A stretch of DNA of 64,000 bases, from NCBI GenBank assembly GCA_008933995.1, contig WARS01000036.1, positions 20,631,285-20,695,284 on the forward strand, given 5' to 3'. The position numbers were made by a program, and so were the translations under genes. Numbering within the stretch: the stretch's first letter is position 1; every line of letters starts with the position of its first letter. Of this stretch, positions 59,283-64,000 are shown in pieces. The notes under the pieces are model-generated. The model ran no database searches, was not told where the DNA came from, and saw nothing but the letters and a program-made list of their open reading frames with translations. The DNA is from Datnioides undecimradiatus. Taxonomy: Eukaryota; Chordata; Actinopteri; Lobotiformes; Datnioididae.

Positions 59283-59315
59283 CACACACACACACACACG
59301 CACACACACACGCAC
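59283..59315. repeat. (CA)n microsatellite with CG steps
   Basis: A CA array interrupted by G at 59300 and ending with CG steps. It is complementary to the TG array at 59227-59247. Confidence 0.95.
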
Positions 59316-60340
59316 TGATTATGCACTAGTCTAGACAGGCAACTGAATCCCATTCAGAACGTGCACGTACTGCAGAGAGTGAGTAAAACTAATAGTTAAA
59401 AGCAGAAACACACAGAGAACAGGCTGAACCACTGTCACAGGTTAAAGTCACAGTGCAACAACACAATCACATCGTGTTAAACACTGTTCAATGCTTCACT
59501 GCACAGCCCCCGTCAGTGACGCTCAGCACCTCCTCAGTGTGTCTCTGCAGCGGTGCAACATGAATGTAGTGACCGCAGCAGCTTAAAGAGCCTGCGAGGA
59601 AACTTTAACAGAGGGTAGTTAACAGTCAGCCATGAGCGTTCAGAGACTCAGCTGGGTGTGGCTTCACTGCTGCACCGACGCATTCACTGCTGTTTTCATT
59701 AGGGCAGAGGGTAAACATGGAGGAAGTGCTCTACAAACACAAATATGTCTTCAGATGACTGATTAAGAACTGACTGTAATGCACACACACACACACACAC
59801 ACACTATATACATCACACTCGTTATCCTCCATTTAACCCTTTAACATCCACAGTGGAGGTTGACTTAAAGAACTTGCTGAGCTCAGCACAAAGTTAGCTG
59901 TTGCAAAGCATTCTGGGAGCAGCTGTAGTGCTATTGTGAGACATGGCTGATCCCATGTGAGTAAACAGTGAGTGTATCTCAAAGATCTGTGTGTGAGGTG
60001 TTTGGTTCATCTGATCCAGTGTGAATTTGATCTGAAAGTGTTTGTTAAACTCATTTTCATGTGGTTTTTTGTGTTTTTAAGAGAAAAATCTACTTTTGTA
60101 AACAACTGTGCAATGATGACGCCTGAAATAATATATTCATCTCAAACAACCAGGAAATCTGTCAAACTGAGTGAAAATTGGAGTAAACTGAAGGTGATGA
60201 CGATAATAAAACCTCAGCCATCTGTTGCCTCGCTCTGATGGTCTGTGCCTCGTCTGAGTCCGGCAGTAATCACCTCTCTGACTCTGACACCCGAGACCAC
60301 GAGAGTCAGGCTGGGGCTAAAAGTCTGAACTCACCCCTGG
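59316..60340. other. Non-coding stretch with a CA array
   Basis: The stretch contains (CA)n at 59782-59804. No gene or mobile element was recognised. Confidence 0.5.
59782..59804. repeat. (CA)11 microsatellite
   Basis: A perfect CA array followed by TATATA. Confidence 0.95.
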
Positions 60341-61080
60341 AGAGGCAGAAATGCCTGGTGGCTGCTCAGGGACTCTGGGACATGGCTGCGGGACTGTTTG
60401 GACCGGCTCTGTGTGTTTTCTTTATGGTCTGTGTACATGCGCGTGTTGCAGTTAGAGGGTTTAATGGGAAAGCCCTGTTTATGCGCGCGGGTATCAGCGA
60501 CACAGGGAATGCTAATAATCTGGATATTTGTTCTATTTCCTGATATACAAAGCTGCCCGGGCTTATTTGTGAGAAAGCAAACAGGGAATACGGCTCCGAG
60601 GACAGATTGGGATCCGTCTATTTTAAACTTCCTCCGGTCTCTGTGGCACGCTACAAAAAAAAAGACTTAAAATAGAGAAAAGCATGAGAAATATACAAAA
60701 ACAAAAGTCTGGCACAAGGCTAAAAGAGAAAATGAGACTCAACGTTTAAAAGTAGCACAAGAGTCAAAGGAGACGGGGAAAGCAGATCCGTCTCCGGCCT
60801 CCAGAGTCCAGGTTACGGTGCTGACAAGCTCAGTGCTCCAATGCATCCTCCCGGTGTGGGTCGTGCCCTCCAGGGGCTGCACACCACTGGTTTAGCATGT
60901 CACTGTGATATATGTGCAGGCGGTAAGGGAACCCGGCATTAGCCCGGGCTATCCCCATCACTCCATGAAGGGGAAACGACCTCTCACCTCGGTCGCAGCC
61001 AGGAAGCCCATTGGCCGAGCCGTCTGTGTCCATTAATTGTCATTAGAGAGCCGAGTTTCCCCGCCGCTCTCTGAGCTGCC
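60341..61080. promoter_or_regulatory. Candidate block of conserved non-coding DNA
   Basis: This includes GAATGCTAATAATCTGGATA (60508), TTTCCTGATATACAAAGC (60536), GTCACTGTGATATATGTGC (60900), GGCATTAGCCCGGGC (60936) and GTCCATTAATTGTCATTAG (61028). A short A run and a looser patch lie between about 60655 and 60800. A 101-codon frame at 60238-60543 overlaps the start and lacks family likeness. The call comes from texture only. Confidence 0.33.
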
Positions 61081-61103
61081 AGGCTCTGACAGGCTCCAGC
61101 ATG

Positions 61104-61130
61104 CATCATCATCATCATCATCATCATCAC
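61104..61130. repeat. (CAT)n microsatellite
   Basis: Nine CAT/ATC steps. Confidence 0.95.
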
Positions 61131-62748
61131 TAGTGTTTTCTTCATTTTGGAGCTCTGTGGTGCAGCGTTTATCCCAGCAAATAGATGTTGTCAGTTCAGA
61201 CAGTTTCACCGCATGTAACAGGCCACCGGGGTGAAGCAGGCCGCTGTTGTTTATACAGATTTCAGGTCAGTAAAGCAGGAAACCAGACAGCGCTGATTTT
61301 AATCGTCTGAGACTTTAACCGGCCGCGTTCACCTCCACAATGCCTGTCTGCTCCAAACAAGAGCGGGATTGTTCTCCAGACAGCGAGAGACACTCAAGGA
61401 TGGTCGGACGTGTGGAGTGCTTGTTAAAGACAAGTGAGGATGAGATGCTGTGGATGTTGAGGCGTCAGCCAAGGCACTTCCTGATCTACCGCCAAGCTCC
61501 TCAGACCCTGAGGGTATTATCGGAGCTTTAAGATGAAAGATTTCTACTCATAAAAGCTGCTGTTTACCAAAAAACGAAGCTGTGGCAGATTTAGTGTGAA
61601 ATCTGACCTGAAATAAGCATCAGGTTATAAAGGAGCCCGTCAAACTGTGATGTGACTGCTCCAAAAACAAGCAGTAATCACCTTGTGCAGTGGTTCGCTG
61701 CTCCATCTGTGGTACATGCAGGACCTCCTCCACTGTGTCGACCCTTCAGCTTGAGTCTTAGTGTTGAACTGTACTGTTAGCATGTTGTCGTGTTGCTGTG
61801 TGCACAGTTTACCTCGCTGGGTTTCCTCCTTCATGCACTCAGAGCTCTGCAGTCAAGCTCTCTGTTGACAGTCTGGGAGATGATTCATGGTACACAGGAA
61901 AACAATGAGCACGCTCTGAAGGTTCTACCAGGGTCTCTGGGCTGCAGGCTCTCGTCAGCACTGACGAGGCTTAACATAAAAGTTTGCTTTGATGCAAAAT
62001 TTGATGTTTGCCATGAAATCAAACAGTGTTGATCTTGCATTTCTTCTGATTCCTGTGTTTGCCTGAGCTCTGAAGCGTGAAATTCACATGCAACTGTACA
62101 CAAACGCCCATATTTATAGTTAATTTCCACAGAAATTCATATTTAATGCTGTGTTTCACTCCTTGCTGACTTCATTTGAGTTGGCTTTTTTCCCACTGTT
62201 TGCTTATGAGGTGACCTCACAGGGCTTTGCAAACAGACACAGTAAACGTGCTGATATCAGCGTCCACATCAAGACAAGAGCAATGGGATTAAAGGAGCAG
62301 TCCGTCTGCCTCAGATCTGTGGTTTACATACTCTTACCTGTACCATGATCACACAGTTTAGTGTTAATGTGGTTCAGGCTGTGGCTGGCTGCTTCAGGAA
62401 ACTCCTAAGACTTTAAATGTACTGTTGACACGTATTCAAACATGCATTTAATACCTAAAGTACAGAATATGTTGAAGGTCAAAGACACGTATGACACCTA
62501 GAGAACACAACACATGGTTCATGTTATAACGGTCACGGTTCGGTTTGGGAAAGGACAATGTTTTGGTTGAAAACAAAGTGAGCTTTGAATGATTGGCATT
62601 TTGAATCCCAGTCTGTTATTAATATTCCTCTTGTCCTCCTTTCATGGGGTTTCAAACATGTTCCACTTCAGTCCTCTGATGGGCTCTGGCAGCAGCAGGC
62701 CTCACTGTAAACGCTCAGCTTGTTTCTGGTGAGGTCTGCTAAAAATAC
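61131..62748. other. Non-coding stretch, no definable feature
   Basis: No gene, RNA or mobile element was recognised. Confidence 0.5.
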
Positions 62749-63430
62749 GACCCAGATACTTTAGCGTAGCTGAAGGAAATGCTACGTTACAACCATGCAG
62801 CAAGGACAAATGAGAGAAGTCAACAACACTGAGGCCCTAATGCGTCTGTTTTTATCAGATCATAACAAAAATGCTGAAATTCAAAATCTAAAAATGCATT
62901 TGAACTCTTTTTAAAATGACTCCTGATGTTTTACAGATACATTAGCTAACTAGTTAGCAGCAGCGTGCTACATCAAACAGTCTTCATCAGTTCTCCACCT
63001 CAAACCCTGGTTTTAGTTTTACTTTAGCATGTTAGCATGCTAACTTTAGCAAATTAGCTTATCTTGCTAATGTTTGATCAACTTTTCATTGGTATTGACC
63101 CAGATACTTTAGCGTAGCTGAAGGAAATGCTACTTTACAAGCCTCCAGCAAGGACAAATGAGAGAAGTCAACAACACTGAGACCCTAATGCGTCTGTTTT
63201 TATCAAATAAAGTGCTAAAATTCAGAAAATGCATTAAGTCTTTTTAAAATGCATCCCAATGTCATACAGATATATTAGCTAACTAGCTAGCTGCTACATG
63301 CATGCTATGTCAAACATGAGTCCACCACCTCAAACCCTGTTTTCAGTTTTACCCTAGTGTGTTAGCCTGCTAACGGTAGCAAATTAGCTCCTATCTTGCT
63401 AATGTTTGATCCAGCTGCCATTGTTATTGA
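62749..63430. repeat. Two-copy tandem duplication, unit about 348 bp
   Basis: Unit 1 (62749-63096) and unit 2 (63097 to about 63430) begin with the same 37 bases (from GACCCAGATACTTTAGCG onward). They later share another exact run of 36 bases (62797 and 63145 region) and one of 23 bases ending in TTTTTATCA. Small indels shorten the second unit by about 16 bases. Each unit ends with TTAGC-rich wording (the first includes GTTAGCATGCTAAC at 63031-63044) and TGTTTGATC. A partial third copy is not visible on either side. Confidence 0.92.
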
Positions 63431-64000
63431 GGTTATGAAAAGTTATAAAAAAAAAAAGTGCATTATGTATGTGACAGTCCATAACAAGGCTGGTGTGTAC
63501 ATGTGTATATTGACGAGGCAGCGGCAGACGTCAGCTCTTCAGCGCCTGTTACAAAGTGCACGTGCCTATCATCAGTATCAGGGGCAGTAATTCTTACAGC
63601 AGTGGGCGGCCGTTAACGCAGCCACAGCGTATTTATTGTCTTTTTCTCGTGATTGCACTGCATGTCTGTGTCTCTGTGGACTGTGGGAAAGAAGAGCTGA
63701 AGCTCACAATCAATAACTTGTTGACATACATACGCAGGCGAGTAATGCATCGTCTTGATTTTCCCTTTAACTTCAGACTCTACAAATTGAGCTGTCGAGC
63801 GGCGCGGGGATAATATATTTGAAGGATGAAATCCAGTGGCGTTTCCCTTAAACCCAGGCTCTCCTGACCCCGGGGAGCAGGTCAGATGGAGAAGGAGCGT
63901 ACAGACCCCACCTCTCCCACCCTCATAGACCCCCCCCCCCCAACAGACCCCATGAGGGAGATGATGATGAACAGGGGGCTGCACAAAGCCAGCACTCAGC
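63431..64000. other. Non-coding stretch to the window end
   Basis: The stretch contains an A run (63448-63458) and a C run (63930-63941). Frames on both strands near 63556-63984 have no family likeness. No gene was recognised, although a gene just beyond the edge cannot be excluded. Confidence 0.45.

Noticed and set aside
1-64000. CRISPR arrays, operons or other prokaryotic features
   Set aside because: No evenly spaced repeats with unique spacers and no packed gene order. The base composition and repeats are those of a vertebrate.

Overview
The window looks like intergenic or intronic DNA from a teleost fish, most likely a percomorph. The evidence is: (1) no bacterial-style gene packing and no open frame that resembles a known cellular protein; (2) decayed LINE retrotransposons of types abundant in fishes, namely a Rex3/RTE-type copy and CR1/L2/Rex1-type pieces; (3) many CA/TG microsatellites; (4) short dispersed repeats built on GCTAA/TTAGC words, which I remember as common in percomorph genomes. 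Species and chromosome cannot be read from the sequence, and the family assignments of the short repeats rest on recall, not a search.

No protein-coding gene, rRNA or intact tRNA could be supported. The open frames of 60-213 codons are scattered over both strands without splice logic or family resemblance. Several are long only because they read through dinucleotide arrays (His-Thr or Val-Cys runs). The one exception is a minus-strand frame of 131 codons near 5 kb, which belongs to a dead LINE.

Layout. 0-6 kb: mostly featureless, with a possible LTR-like piece (3.2-3.5 kb) and a frameshifted LINE endonuclease fossil on the minus strand (4.7-5.5 kb). 6-22 kb: one candidate conserved block near 6.2 kb, a G-rich tract, several dispersed repeats (7.9, 9.0, 11.1, 19.4, 21.6 kb), microsatellites and minisatellites. 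22.8-24.2 kb: a long block with the texture of conserved non-coding DNA, including a paired octamer-like site. 24-31 kb: little of note except a strong G-quadruplex motif at 28.13 kb. 31-43 kb: further candidate conserved blocks (31.2, 32.0, 33.7, 36.6, 40.5 and 42.6 kb) and a tRNA-derived SINE remnant at 34.4 kb. 44-48.3 kb: a LINE tail, a dispersed repeat and a degenerate Rex3-type LINE on the minus strand. 49.5-61 kb: more candidate conserved blocks, interrupted at 57.3-59.8 kb by a dense microsatellite and polypurine cluster. 62.7-63.4 kb: a clear tandem duplication with a unit of about 348 bp.

The best overall reading is a gene desert or very large intron that may carry cis-regulatory elements for a developmental gene outside the window. 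The conserved-element calls come from sequence texture only (homeodomain-, POU- and TATA-like AT words set in mixed-composition DNA with few simple repeats). They need cross-species alignment to be accepted. I found no convincing undescribed molecular system.
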